From contig NZ_LT629703.1 in NCBI RefSeq assembly GCF_900103365.1, forward strand, positions 4,946,501 through 5,010,500: a stretch of DNA of 64,000 nt, written 5' to 3'. Position numbers and translations under genes: made by a program. The DNA comes from Afipia sp. GAS231. GTDB lineage: Bacteria; Pseudomonadota; Alphaproteobacteria; Rhizobiales; Xanthobacteraceae. The notes beneath the pieces were generated by a model that had not been told where the DNA came from, did not search any database, and was given only the letters and a program-made list of their open reading frames with translations. Positions 55,461-63,350 of this stretch are shown here, in pieces (the first letter of the stretch is position 1; each line of letters begins with the position of its first letter).

Positions 55461-56135
55461 ATGCGAAATGGCATTAAGGCGTCGCTGCTTTTCCTGCTGG
55501 TGATGACGGCAATCGACGGCGCCGCGGCGCAATCGTCAAACAACCAACCAAAGGCGAGTGGCATGGAAGCAGACATCACGAAGATCAAGCAGGCGATGCT
55601 CGGAAACTGGGAGAGCATCGCCCCGGAGGTGCGGCCGAGCGCGGCAAAGAACGCGGACGGCTCGCTCAAGCCATTCTACCTCAAGCGCTCCTTCAAATAT
55701 CTGCCGTCTGATCGGTTCGAGCTTGAGATCATCAATTCGGCTGACCCCTACGGTGCTGTACCGCTCGCGCGCATCAAAATCGGTGGGCATATGCTGTGGC
55801 AGGGCCAGCATCCAATCGCTCCGGGCGCGCTGAAGGTCGACTTTGTGGCGGACGAGAGCTACGAGGTTACTCCCCTTGCCCAGGGATTCGTAGACGTCCT
55901 CAACAAGGTGGCGGCGGATGGATATAGCGCGTGGGCTGTCAATGCTCCTCAGAGCATATTCGGAAAGAACTTCGTCCCGTTCGGTCTGAAGCAAGGGACG
56001 AATTTCATGGAGTACGACCTCGCGTACCTTAGGGGCGATCTGCTGTTCTGGGGCGCCCGCAACATTGACGGCCGCGGCTTCGATACCGAGCAGAACCGTC
56101 CCACCAACCTGCAGATCCCGATGATCCGGAAGTAG
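55461..56135 (+). CDS. Secreted protein of unknown function
   Basis: A 224-residue protein from ATG 55461 with a signal peptide ('MRNGIKASLLFLLVMTAIDG' then 'AAAQ'). The mature part is beta-rich with 'LGNWESIAPEVRPSA', 'LKRSFKYLPSDRFELEIIN' and 'WQGQHPIAPGALKVDFV'. It recalls small-molecule-binding secreted domains (APHP-like) but I cannot name the family. The LysR gene is divergent and an SDR follows 35 bases later, so it may belong to that catabolic unit and act in the periplasm. Confidence 0.78.
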   Translation: MRNGIKASLLFLLVMTAIDGAAAQSSNNQPKASGMEADITKIKQAMLGNWESIAPEVRPSAAKNADGSLKPFYLKRSFKYLPSDRFELEIINSADPYGAVPLARIKIGGHMLWQGQHPIAPGALKVDFVADESYEVTPLAQGFVDVLNKVAADGYSAWAVNAPQSIFGKNFVPFGLKQGTNFMEYDLAYLRGDLLFWGARNIDGRGFDTEQNRPTNLQIPMIRK

Positions 56136-56170
56136 GCGTACAATCCGCGAGGCGTTGAGTAGGTCGGTTC

Positions 56171-57082
56171 ATGGCTGGTTCAACACAGGGCGAAGTTCCT
56201 TCTCAGGTCGGCAAGACGATTGTCGTGACCGGCGCCACTGGCGGTCTCGGGTTTGAGATGGCGCTCGCGCTCGCCAAGGCTGGTGCTGACGTCATTCTGA
56301 CCGGTCGCGACGATGGCAAAGGACAGTCGGCGATCGAGAAGATCGGTCGCCAGGTGACCGGCGCCAAGGTGAACTACGAACGTCTCGATCTGGCTAGCCT
56401 CGCGTCGATCGTCGACTTCGTGCAGCGGATGGGCGCCCGGCGGTCGCTCGATCTCCTGATCAACAATGCGGGAGTCATGGCGTTGCCTCGCCGGCAGGTC
56501 ACGGCGGATGGCTTCGAGATGCAGTTCGGAACGAACCATCTGGGCCACTTCGCTCTCACGGCCATGCTGATGCCCCTGCTACGCCGCACCAGTGGATCGA
56601 GAGTGGTCAGCGTCAGCAGTCTGGCGCACCGAACCGGATTCATCGATTTCGATGATCTCCAGGGTGAGCGGCTGTACTCGCCATGGAAGGCATATGGGCA
56701 ATCGAAGCTCGCGTGTTTGATGTTCGCGCTTGAATTTCAACGGCGGAGCGATGCGGCAGGCTGGAACCTGATCAGCAACGCAGCCCATCCGGGATTTGCC
56801 CGGACCAACCTGTTCGCGAGCGGCCCAGGTGGTCTTCTTTCTCTTGCAACCGATTTTGCCGCGCCGTTCTTAGCGCATTCCGCAGCGGACGGAGCTCGAC
56901 CGATCCTGTTCGCGGCGACAAGCCTTGAGGCGGGGCAGGGCACCTATTACGGGCCCGGAGGGTTCGGCGAGCTGCGAGGAGCACCGGCGCGCGCACTGAT
57001 CATGCCGCAGGCGAGAAGTCCTGCTATGGCCGCCAGGCTTTGGAATGTCTCCGAGAAGCTTACGGGTACATCGTTCGAATAA
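56171..57082 (+). CDS. SDR-family oxidoreductase (retinol dehydrogenase-like)
   Basis: A 303-residue SDR. 'VVTGATGGLGFEMALALAK', 'LINNAGVMALPRR', 'FGTNHLGHFALTAML', 'VVSVSSLAHRTG' and 'YGQSKLACLMFALEF' (Ser-Tyr-Lys) place it with the longer retinol dehydrogenase/WW-oxidoreductase group. It acts on a hydrophobic alcohol or ketone with NADP. It is the second gene after the LysR, behind the secreted protein. Confidence 0.92.
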   Translation: MAGSTQGEVPSQVGKTIVVTGATGGLGFEMALALAKAGADVILTGRDDGKGQSAIEKIGRQVTGAKVNYERLDLASLASIVDFVQRMGARRSLDLLINNAGVMALPRRQVTADGFEMQFGTNHLGHFALTAMLMPLLRRTSGSRVVSVSSLAHRTGFIDFDDLQGERLYSPWKAYGQSKLACLMFALEFQRRSDAAGWNLISNAAHPGFARTNLFASGPGGLLSLATDFAAPFLAHSAADGARPILFAATSLEAGQGTYYGPGGFGELRGAPARALIMPQARSPAMAARLWNVSEKLTGTSFE

Positions 57083-57550
57083 CCGCGGATGCCGGCGGGA
57101 GCAGTCGCGCGCTGCCGATATTCGGCGACAAGTGATTGCGGGGACAGCCGAAGCGCCACGCCTTTGGCTTTCGTACGCTTAACTTCACGAACGAAGAGGT
57201 CAAAGGATGTCGGGGCTCGATGGCAAGGTGATTGCAATCACCGGCGCAAGCAGCGGAATTGGTGAAGCGCGCTGCTCGCCATAACCTGAGATTGCCATGC
57301 AGGCCTATTCCGATTGGTCCGACGACCGGCGCGGCCGCTCACGCTGTCATCGATCATCTGGGTCGCGAATTTCGAACGGGAACCACCCTCCGGGCCGAGC
57401 CTGCGGCCGCCAGCTGCATATTTCGCGTCGGACCGGCCTTCCGATTGATGCATCTCGTACATAGAAGTTAGTGAAAAGCGGTGGCTACCAGCCGAAGCCT
57501 CCACGGACGATCTTGCCCTCAAGTAACCGACGCGATGAGGGAAGCCGCTC
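57083..57550. other. Intergenic region with an SDR remnant
   Basis: About 468 bases between the SDR and OYE genes. It contains the truncated SDR start at 57207-57284. The rest up to the OYE shows no recognisable gene. The OYE promoter should be in the last 150 bases. Confidence 0.5.
57207..57284 (+). pseudogene. Truncated start of an SDR gene
   Basis: ATG 57207, preceded by AAAGG, encodes 'MSGLDGKVIAITGASSGIGE', the perfect N-terminus of an SDR, then meets a stop at 57282-57284 after 'ARCSP'. The remaining 220 residues are absent. It is a deletion remnant. Confidence 0.82.
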
Positions 57551-58660
57551 ATGTCAACCCAGCCTCTGTTCACGCCCTATCGGATGGGTGATCTCGATCT
57601 GTCCAACCGGATAGTGATGGCGCCGCTTACCCGGATGCGTGCTCGGTCGGACGACCAGGTGCCAACTACGCTGCAGGCCGAGTATTACGCCCAGCGCGCT
57701 ACAGCAGGCTTGATCGTGACCGAAGGGGTTGCGATCAGCCCGGAGGGGTTCGGGTGGGCCGATACACCGGGCCTGTGGACCGAAGACCAGGTTCGTGGTT
57801 GGCGCCACGTGACCGATGCAGTCCACGCCGCCAGCGGGCGCATCATCGCCCAGCTTTGGCACACAGGTGCCATCTCGCATCCCGACCTGCGCGGCGGTGC
57901 AAGGCCGCTATCGGCCTCTGATGTCGATCCCGAGCAGATTTCTGTCGTCGCGGCGGGCCGCGTTCGCACCGTCACGCCGCGCCCGATGACGAAGGATGAA
58001 ATCCGCCGGACTGTAGCCGATTATGCCCGCGCCGCGCGCAACGCAATGGATGCCGGCTTCGACGGCGTGCAGATCCAGGCGAACTATCTGTATCTGCTGG
58101 CGCAGTTTCTCAACAAAGCGACCAATCGCCGTACGGACGAGTATGGCGGCGAGATCGAGGGACGGGCCCGCCTGCTCTTCGAGGTGGTCGAGGCCATTTT
58201 CGGCGAAGTCGAGCCGTCGAGAGTTGGCGTGAAGATCGGTCCGATGCATGAAACCGGTCCGTTCGCAGCGAACGACGAGACCCTGCCGATGGCCGAGTTT
58301 GCCATCCGTGAATTGAGCGGCTACGGCCTCTCGCATCTTCTCATCATGGGCAATACGACCGACTTCACTGGCACGCCGCTTGAGCCCCTGATGGGTGACG
58401 GCATGTTCCGACACTTTCGGCCGATCTTCCGCGGAACACTGATCGCCAATACTCTAATGGATGCGGAGCGCGGCAATCGGCTGGTCACTGAAGGTCTCGC
58501 GGACCTCGTGGCATTTGGTCGCCCGTTCATCGCCAATCCAGACTTAGTCGAGCGACTCAAGAACGGAGCGCCACTGGCCGAGATCGACTGGACGACCGTC
58601 TACGGTTCCGGACCAACGGGCTATTCCGACTACCCGGCCCTGCAACCGGAAAGCGTTTGA
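57551..58660 (+). CDS. Old Yellow Enzyme-family alkene reductase with altered His/Asn pair
   Basis: A 369-residue FMN-dependent TIM-barrel reductase. 'LSNRIVMAPLTRMRA', 'IIAQLWHTGAISHPD' and '[18 protein letters not shown]' are family motifs, and the proton donor Tyr181 is present. The substrate-binding pair usually written H-x-x-N reads 'QIQANYLY': Gln176 and Tyr179 stand in for His and Asn. It should reduce activated C=C bonds with NAD(P)H, but substrate preference may be altered. It precedes a SnoaL-like gene by 29 bases. Confidence 0.93.
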   Translation: MSTQPLFTPYRMGDLDLSNRIVMAPLTRMRARSDDQVPTTLQAEYYAQRATAGLIVTEGVAISPEGFGWADTPGLWTEDQVRGWRHVTDAVHAASGRIIAQLWHTGAISHPDLRGGARPLSASDVDPEQISVVAAGRVRTVTPRPMTKDEIRRTVADYARAARNAMDAGFDGVQIQANYLYLLAQFLNKATNRRTDEYGGEIEGRARLLFEVVEAIFGEVEPSRVGVKIGPMHETGPFAANDETLPMAEFAIRELSGYGLSHLLIMGNTTDFTGTPLEPLMGDGMFRHFRPIFRGTLIANTLMDAERGNRLVTEGLADLVAFGRPFIANPDLVERLKNGAPLAEIDWTTVYGSGPTGYSDYPALQPESV

Positions 58661-58689
58661 TTTCCGATCGACCGAACAGGAGAATCATC

Positions 58690-59091
58690 ATGTCCAAGAC
58701 GACCCCCGCGCAAAACAAGGCGCTCGTCCTCGAAGCTTTCGATACGCTCTTCAACAAGCGGGACTACACCTCCGCCGAGCGCTTCTGGTCCGATCGCTAC
58801 ATTCAGCACAGCGCGCACATCGCGCCCGGCCGCAACGGTCTGTTCAACCTGATCCGCACACTGCCCGACTCCCTGAAATACGAAAATCATCTTGTCCTCG
58901 CGGAAGGCGACTATGTGATCGCGCATGGGCGCTTCTCCGGCAACGGCCGGCCAGCGGCCTGGATCGCCGCCGACGTCGTCCGCATGGAGGACGGCAAGCT
59001 TGCCGAGCACTGGGACGTGCTTCAGGACGAGGCGACCAAGGACCAATCCGTCAGCGGCTTACCGATGTTCGGCAACCGTTTCCCCAACTGA
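58690..59091 (+). CDS. Nuclear transport factor 2/SnoaL-like protein
   Basis: A 133-residue SnoaL-like protein from ATG 58690 after an AGGAG site. 'NKALVLEAFDTLFNKRDYT' then 'RYIQHSAHIAPGRNGLFNLI' and 'DGKLAEHWDVLQDE' match the family, with catalytic-type His and Asp. It is paralogous to the protein at 39934-40326, though their contexts differ. It is probably co-transcribed with the OYE and the following SDR. Confidence 0.9.
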   Translation: MSKTTPAQNKALVLEAFDTLFNKRDYTSAERFWSDRYIQHSAHIAPGRNGLFNLIRTLPDSLKYENHLVLAEGDYVIAHGRFSGNGRPAAWIAADVVRMEDGKLAEHWDVLQDEATKDQSVSGLPMFGNRFPN

Positions 59092-59120
59092 TCCGACAGC
59101 CTGCCTACATGGAGACCATC

Positions 59121-59879
59121 ATGAAACTCACTGGCAACACCATCTTCATCACCGGCGGCGGATCAGGCATTGGCCGAGCGCTCGCCGAGGCCTTCCACGC
59201 GAACGGCAACAAGGTCATCATCTCCGGCCGCCGCCGCGCCAATCTCGACGAGGTCGTCGCCGCCAACCCCGGTATGGAGGCGGTCGAGCTTGATATCACC
59301 GACCCCAACAGCATCGACACCGTGGCGGCTCGGCTGATCGCGGATTACCCGGATCTCAATGTGCTGATCAACAATGCCGGCATCATGCTGCCGGATCGGG
59401 CTGCATCCCGGATCGACGACAAGCTGCTGGTCGATACCGTGACCACCAATCTGGTCGGGCCGATCCGGTTGACGTCTGCCTTGGTTGAACACCTGAAGGG
59501 CAGGAAGGGCGCCATCATCGCATACACGAGTTCCGTGCTGGGGTTCGTGCCGATGGCGGTCACGGCGGTCTACTCCGCGACGAAGGCGGCTCTTCATTCC
59601 TTCGCCTTGTCGCAGCGGTTTCTGCTGAAGGATTCCGGAATCCGCGTGCTCGAGATCGCTCCGCCCTGGGTGCGCACCGACCTCATGAACAGCCGCGAGG
59701 CGGAGCAGGCGATGCCGCTGGATCAGTTCATCGCCGAAACCTTGACTGTCCTGGCCACAGACGCCGACGAAATCGTGGTGGAAGCCGCCAAGGCATTCCG
59801 CGGTAACCCCGGCCCGAACGAGCACGCACTCGTCAACGGCTTCAATCAACAGGCGATGGCGCTTTTCGCGGCTGGCTAG
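59121..59879 (+). CDS. SDR-family oxidoreductase (DltE-like)
   Basis: A 252-residue SDR from ATG 59121. 'IFITGGGSGIGRALAEAFH', 'LINNAGIMLPDRA' and 'YTSSVLGFVPM' with 'YSATKAALHSFALSQRFLL' provide the motifs; 'IAPPWVRTDLM' is typical of the DltE-like group. It reduces carbonyls with NADPH. Last gene of the OYE/SnoaL unit and convergent with a TetR gene. An ATG at 59109 is a less likely start. Confidence 0.92.
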   Translation: MKLTGNTIFITGGGSGIGRALAEAFHANGNKVIISGRRRANLDEVVAANPGMEAVELDITDPNSIDTVAARLIADYPDLNVLINNAGIMLPDRAASRIDDKLLVDTVTTNLVGPIRLTSALVEHLKGRKGAIIAYTSSVLGFVPMAVTAVYSATKAALHSFALSQRFLLKDSGIRVLEIAPPWVRTDLMNSREAEQAMPLDQFIAETLTVLATDADEIVVEAAKAFRGNPGPNEHALVNGFNQQAMALFAAG

Positions 59880-59921
59880 CATTTCCGTGGCGCGGCATCG
59901 GCGCGGATCGACGGTCGTGAC

Positions 59922-60566
59922 CTATTCGGCAACGTCGATGCCGCCACGGAGAAGCGAAAGTATCTGTTTTGCTATCGCGGAAGGCGTATCCCGTTCCTTC
60001 TTGAACCAGAAGAGGGACCAGGAAAGCGCTCCTATGACGGTGAGACGAAGATAACGCCGATCGACTCCTTTCCGCAACGGAAGGTCGTCGATGAGGTCGG
60101 CGAAAATTTTCTCGTATTGGTCACGCAGCGCGATGACCCTTGCCTTGATACTTTCCGGATAGTGCCACGGGGGCATCACGAAGAGCGCCTGGTTTGCCCG
60201 ACGCCAATCGAGCAAGCCGGTCGTATGCGCGATGCAGGCCGTCTCCATGCGTTGCCAGGGGTCGGTTTTAGCTGCAATCGCATCGTTGACCCTGTTGAGC
60301 AGTTCGATACCGCCTTTTTCCCAAACCGCCCACAAGAGCTCTTCCTTCGATTCGAAGTGGTAGTAGACGGAGGCCGGCTGCATGTCCGCAGCCGCGGCGA
60401 TGTCCCGCATCGAAGCGCCGTCGAAACCCTGCTTGTTGAACAGGGTTTCCGCTTCGGAAATGATCCGCGCCTTGGCCTGAGCGCCCTTCGTCAGCGGCGG
60501 TCTGTCGCCCTGTATCTTCTTGGCGTTTCTCGACTTTTGCCGCTTTGTCGCCGTTTCCGATGTCAT
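59922..60566 (-). CDS. TetR-family transcriptional regulator
   Basis: A 214-residue TetR protein. After a basic N-terminal tail the HTH reads 'ARIISEAETLFNKQGFDGAS' and 'AAADMQPASVYYHFESKEELLWAV'. The C-domain ('LSWSLFWFKKERDTPSAIA') resembles the TetR at 15581-16216 and acyl-CoA-responsive regulators. It is divergent from the MaoC/ligase unit; an inverted repeat at 60607-60628 lies in the shared promoter. Probably a repressor of that unit. Confidence 0.92.
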   Translation of the reverse strand: MTSETATKRQKSRNAKKIQGDRPPLTKGAQAKARIISEAETLFNKQGFDGASMRDIAAAADMQPASVYYHFESKEELLWAVWEKGGIELLNRVNDAIAAKTDPWQRMETACIAHTTGLLDWRRANQALFVMPPWHYPESIKARVIALRDQYEKIFADLIDDLPLRKGVDRRYLRLTVIGALSWSLFWFKKERDTPSAIAKQILSLLRGGIDVAE

Positions 60567-60606
60567 CGCTAATGAATTCCGTTCTTGACCCTTGATTTTC
60601 TACCGA

Positions 60607-60635
60607 TCGTTAGGTAAAAATCTAACGAACGTTCG
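60607..60635. promoter_or_regulatory. Operator-like inverted repeats in the TetR/MaoC promoter
   Basis: TCGTTAG (60607-60613) and CTAACGA (60622-60628) are inverted around eight bases, partly overlapping the 10-base palindrome CGAACGTTCG (60626-60635). It sits between the TetR start (60566) and the MaoC start (60670), and fits a TetR site controlling both directions. Confidence 0.65.
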
Positions 60636-60669
60636 ACAAATTAAAGTTCACGCATGAGGAAACGTAACC

Positions 60670-61230
60670 ATGCCCGTTCCTAGCAGGTTGGACCGGTACA
60701 TCGAAACAGAGAAGCAGCGGCATTTCCCCCGGGATTTCATGGTTGGGTGGGAAGCCTACGAGACGTGGGACGAAGCTACCGTCGGCCAGAGCGGTCCGGG
60801 GCAACGTACGTTCAGGATCACGGAAGAAGACATCCTGGACTACAACCGTGCGTGCGGTGAAACCGACCCCCTGATGGTCGATCCGGAGTATGCCGGAAAG
60901 AACTCTCCCACGGGTGAACTCCTTCAACATCCGATCTTCGTCACAACGATCGCCTTCTACAGCTTGGGCGAGAGCGGAATCGGGACCTGGATCCGGACCC
61001 CCGGCGCCCGCAATCCCCAGCAGCGCATCGAGATCGTCGAGCCGTTCCGGTACGGCGAGATCGTCACCACGACCGTCACCACGGCCGACAAGTTCACCCA
61101 GCGCAGCAAGCCCTATCTTCAGATGCTTCTCGACTTCCGGAACGAGAAGAATGCCCTGAAGGCTCGTTGGTGGTGCTCGCTGATCCTCCCCGAGACGCGT
61201 GCGGATGTCGCCCGTTTCGCCAACGCTTGA
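60670..61230 (+). CDS. MaoC-like (FAS1-type dehydratase) hot-dog protein
   Basis: A 186-residue hot-dog protein. 'FRITEEDILDYNRACGETDP' recalls the hydratase motif, but the catalytic His position is Met ('DPLMVDPEYA'), as in the non-catalytic half of two-part MaoC hydratases. 'WIRTPGARNPQQRIEIVEPF' continues the fold. It begins the forward unit controlled by the divergent TetR and is followed 13 bases later by the catalytic half, suggesting a heterodimeric enoyl-CoA hydratase. Confidence 0.9.
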   Translation: MPVPSRLDRYIETEKQRHFPRDFMVGWEAYETWDEATVGQSGPGQRTFRITEEDILDYNRACGETDPLMVDPEYAGKNSPTGELLQHPIFVTTIAFYSLGESGIGTWIRTPGARNPQQRIEIVEPFRYGEIVTTTVTTADKFTQRSKPYLQMLLDFRNEKNALKARWWCSLILPETRADVARFANA

Positions 61231-61243
61231 AAGGAGCCGGCAG

Positions 61244-61687
61244 ATGTCGATTTTGTTCAGGAATATCGAGGCAGGTTACCAGTTTCAGCCGGTCGTCCAG
61301 CTCTATGCCCAGTCCGCCATCGATCACTATGCTCTGGCTTCGCTGGACATGAACCCCGTTCACACCAACGAGGAATGGGCTGCGCGCGCGAAAGTATTCG
61401 GCGTTCCCGAGACGGTTGGTCACGGAATGATGACCATGTCGACGCTGGCTTCGGTCGTGACGCGCGAGTGGGGGGTGATCGGAAAGCACGGTGGTTCGCT
61501 TCGATTCGTCGATGCGAAATTCACGAAGCCGGTCAAGGTGGGCGAGACCGTGACCGCCACAGGGACGGTCAAGCGAAAGCATCACCATGGACCGGGAAAG
61601 AATTGGGTTCTGATCGCGGTCGAGGCAAAGGACTCCGCAGGTGACCTCATCGGACTCGCCGAGGTCGGATACAACCTGCCCGACTAG
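61244..61687 (+). CDS. MaoC-like hot-dog hydratase (catalytic partner)
   Basis: A 147-residue hot-dog protein from ATG 61244 after AAGGAG. 'YALASLDMNPVHTNEEWA' contains the hydratase Asp and His (D-x-N-P-x-H), followed by 'VGHGMMTMSTLASVV' and 'GEKV'-like loops. It would hydrate an enoyl-CoA together with the preceding protein. Its frame opens earlier (61199) but the RBS supports 61244. Confidence 0.9.
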   Translation: MSILFRNIEAGYQFQPVVQLYAQSAIDHYALASLDMNPVHTNEEWAARAKVFGVPETVGHGMMTMSTLASVVTREWGVIGKHGGSLRFVDAKFTKPVKVGETVTATGTVKRKHHHGPGKNWVLIAVEAKDSAGDLIGLAEVGYNLPD

Positions 61688-61765
61688 ATCGGCCAGGGCC
61701 GGGGCTTCCCGCGGCTTTTCGCGCGGTTGCTCCGAGCGTTCGAAAAGAACATCAGGGAGGTCGTC

Positions 61766-63307
61766 ATGCCGAACAGAATTGGCGATGCGTTGTACTGGCA
61801 CGCCACCTACACGCCCAACAAGATCGCACTCATCTCCTCTTTGGGCGATCAGACTTACGCGCAGCTATGGTCCCGCGTCTGCCGTCTGAGCAACGCTTTG
61901 GCAGGGTTGGGACTAAGGCCGGGCGACCGGATCGCCCTGCTCATGCAGAACAGCAGCCGCTATATCGAGGTCTATCAGGCCGCGGCACTGATGGGGCTCG
62001 CCGTCGTGCCCCTCAACTTCCGGTTCGTCGCCACCGAGATCGAATATGTCGTCAACCACGCCGGCGCGCGGGCGCTGGTCTTCGACGCTGCCCTTGCGGA
62101 TACGGTCAATCCACTCCGGACAGTGCTGCCCTCGGCCGCCAGCCGATACATCGTCACTGACGGCGACGGGACTTCCACCACTCACTCTTACGAAGCGTTG
62201 ATCGCATCGGCAAGCGAAGCGCCGCCTCCCGAGCCGGCCGATCTGTCGGCGTGCTATTTCCAGGGCTACACGTCCGGCACGACCGGATTCCCGAAGGGGT
62301 GCGTCAACCCGCATAGAGAATTCGCCGACTGCCTGCGCCGGATCGCGACGATCTACGGCATCACCGCTGACGATCGGGAACTGGTAGCGGCGCCTCTCTT
62401 CCATGAGGCGCCCGCGCTGTTCGCGCTGCTGCAGATTTTCCGCGGCGGTACCGTCATCGTAACGAGCGACACTTCGCCGGCCAACGTCTTCGCAACGATC
62501 GACCGGGAGAGTGCGACGTGGACCTTCATGGTGCCGACCATGTGGGCTGCGATGGTCAGCAGCGAAGAGATCGACCGGTTCGACCTCGGGTCCCTGCACC
62601 TTCTTTTGAGCGGCGGATCGCCCCTGCTGACTCACACGAAGGAGGCGATCCTGAAACGACTTCCGAATGCCGGCCTCAACGAGTTCTACGGCGCTACCGA
62701 AGTCGGCCTGGTGACAAACCTGCCTCCCGAGGACCAGAGACGCAAGGTCCGGTCGGTCGGCAAGCCGGTGATCGGGATGTTCGTCGAATTGAGGGACGAA
62801 GACGGCAACGTCGTTCCGAGCGGAGAGGTCGGAGAAATCCACATCGGCGGGGCCACGATCATTCGGGAATACTTCAACAATCCGGAAGCGACGGCCCAGG
62901 CGCGAAAGGGCAGCTTCTTCACCCTGGGCGATATGGGCCGCTTCGACGAGGAGGGCCATCTCTATATCGTCGATCGCAAGAAGGACATGATCATCAGCGG
63001 CGGCGAGAACATATTTCCGAATGACATCGAAGAGGTGATTTATCGGCACCCAGCGGTCGAAATGGCTGCCGTGGTCGGCGCTCCGGATCCCAAATGGGGT
63101 GAGATCGTCGTGGCTGCCGTCACGCTGAAGCCAGGCCATTCCCTCGACGAGGCTGAACTCATCGCCCACTGCAAGAATTTTCTGTCGAGCTTCAAGGTTC
63201 CGAAGAAGATCGATTTCCGGGACCAGATGCCGATGTCGTCGTTCGGCAAGATACTTCGGCGAGACGTTCGAAAATCATACTGGCAACAGCAGGAAGCGCA
63301 GGTTTGA
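61766..63307 (+). CDS. AMP-forming acyl-CoA ligase
   Basis: A 513-residue ANL ligase from ATG 61766 with an AGGGAGG site. 'YTSGTTGFPKGCVN' is the P-loop, 'NEFYGATEVGLV' the A5 motif, 'TLGDMGRFDEEGHLYIVDRK' with 'DMIISGGENIFPNDIEEV' the A7-A8 region, and 'SSFGKILRRDV' carries the catalytic Lys. It activates a carboxylic acid to CoA thioester, feeding the MaoC hydratase. Convergent with the GlxA-like gene. Confidence 0.93.
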   Translation: MPNRIGDALYWHATYTPNKIALISSLGDQTYAQLWSRVCRLSNALAGLGLRPGDRIALLMQNSSRYIEVYQAAALMGLAVVPLNFRFVATEIEYVVNHAGARALVFDAALADTVNPLRTVLPSAASRYIVTDGDGTSTTHSYEALIASASEAPPPEPADLSACYFQGYTSGTTGFPKGCVNPHREFADCLRRIATIYGITADDRELVAAPLFHEAPALFALLQIFRGGTVIVTSDTSPANVFATIDRESATWTFMVPTMWAAMVSSEEIDRFDLGSLHLLLSGGSPLLTHTKEAILKRLPNAGLNEFYGATEVGLVTNLPPEDQRRKVRSVGKPVIGMFVELRDEDGNVVPSGEVGEIHIGGATIIREYFNNPEATAQARKGSFFTLGDMGRFDEEGHLYIVDRKKDMIISGGENIFPNDIEEVIYRHPAVEMAAVVGAPDPKWGEIVVAAVTLKPGHSLDEAELIAHCKNFLSSFKVPKKIDFRDQMPMSSFGKILRRDVRKSYWQQQEAQV

Positions 63308-63350
63308 TCCGGGGAGACGGTCGCAGGGCAGCGTTGGAAAGGAAATGAGG

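Noticed and set aside
61913..63169. 418-codon minus-strand frame
   Set aside because: Antisense to the CoA ligase, whose motifs are complete.
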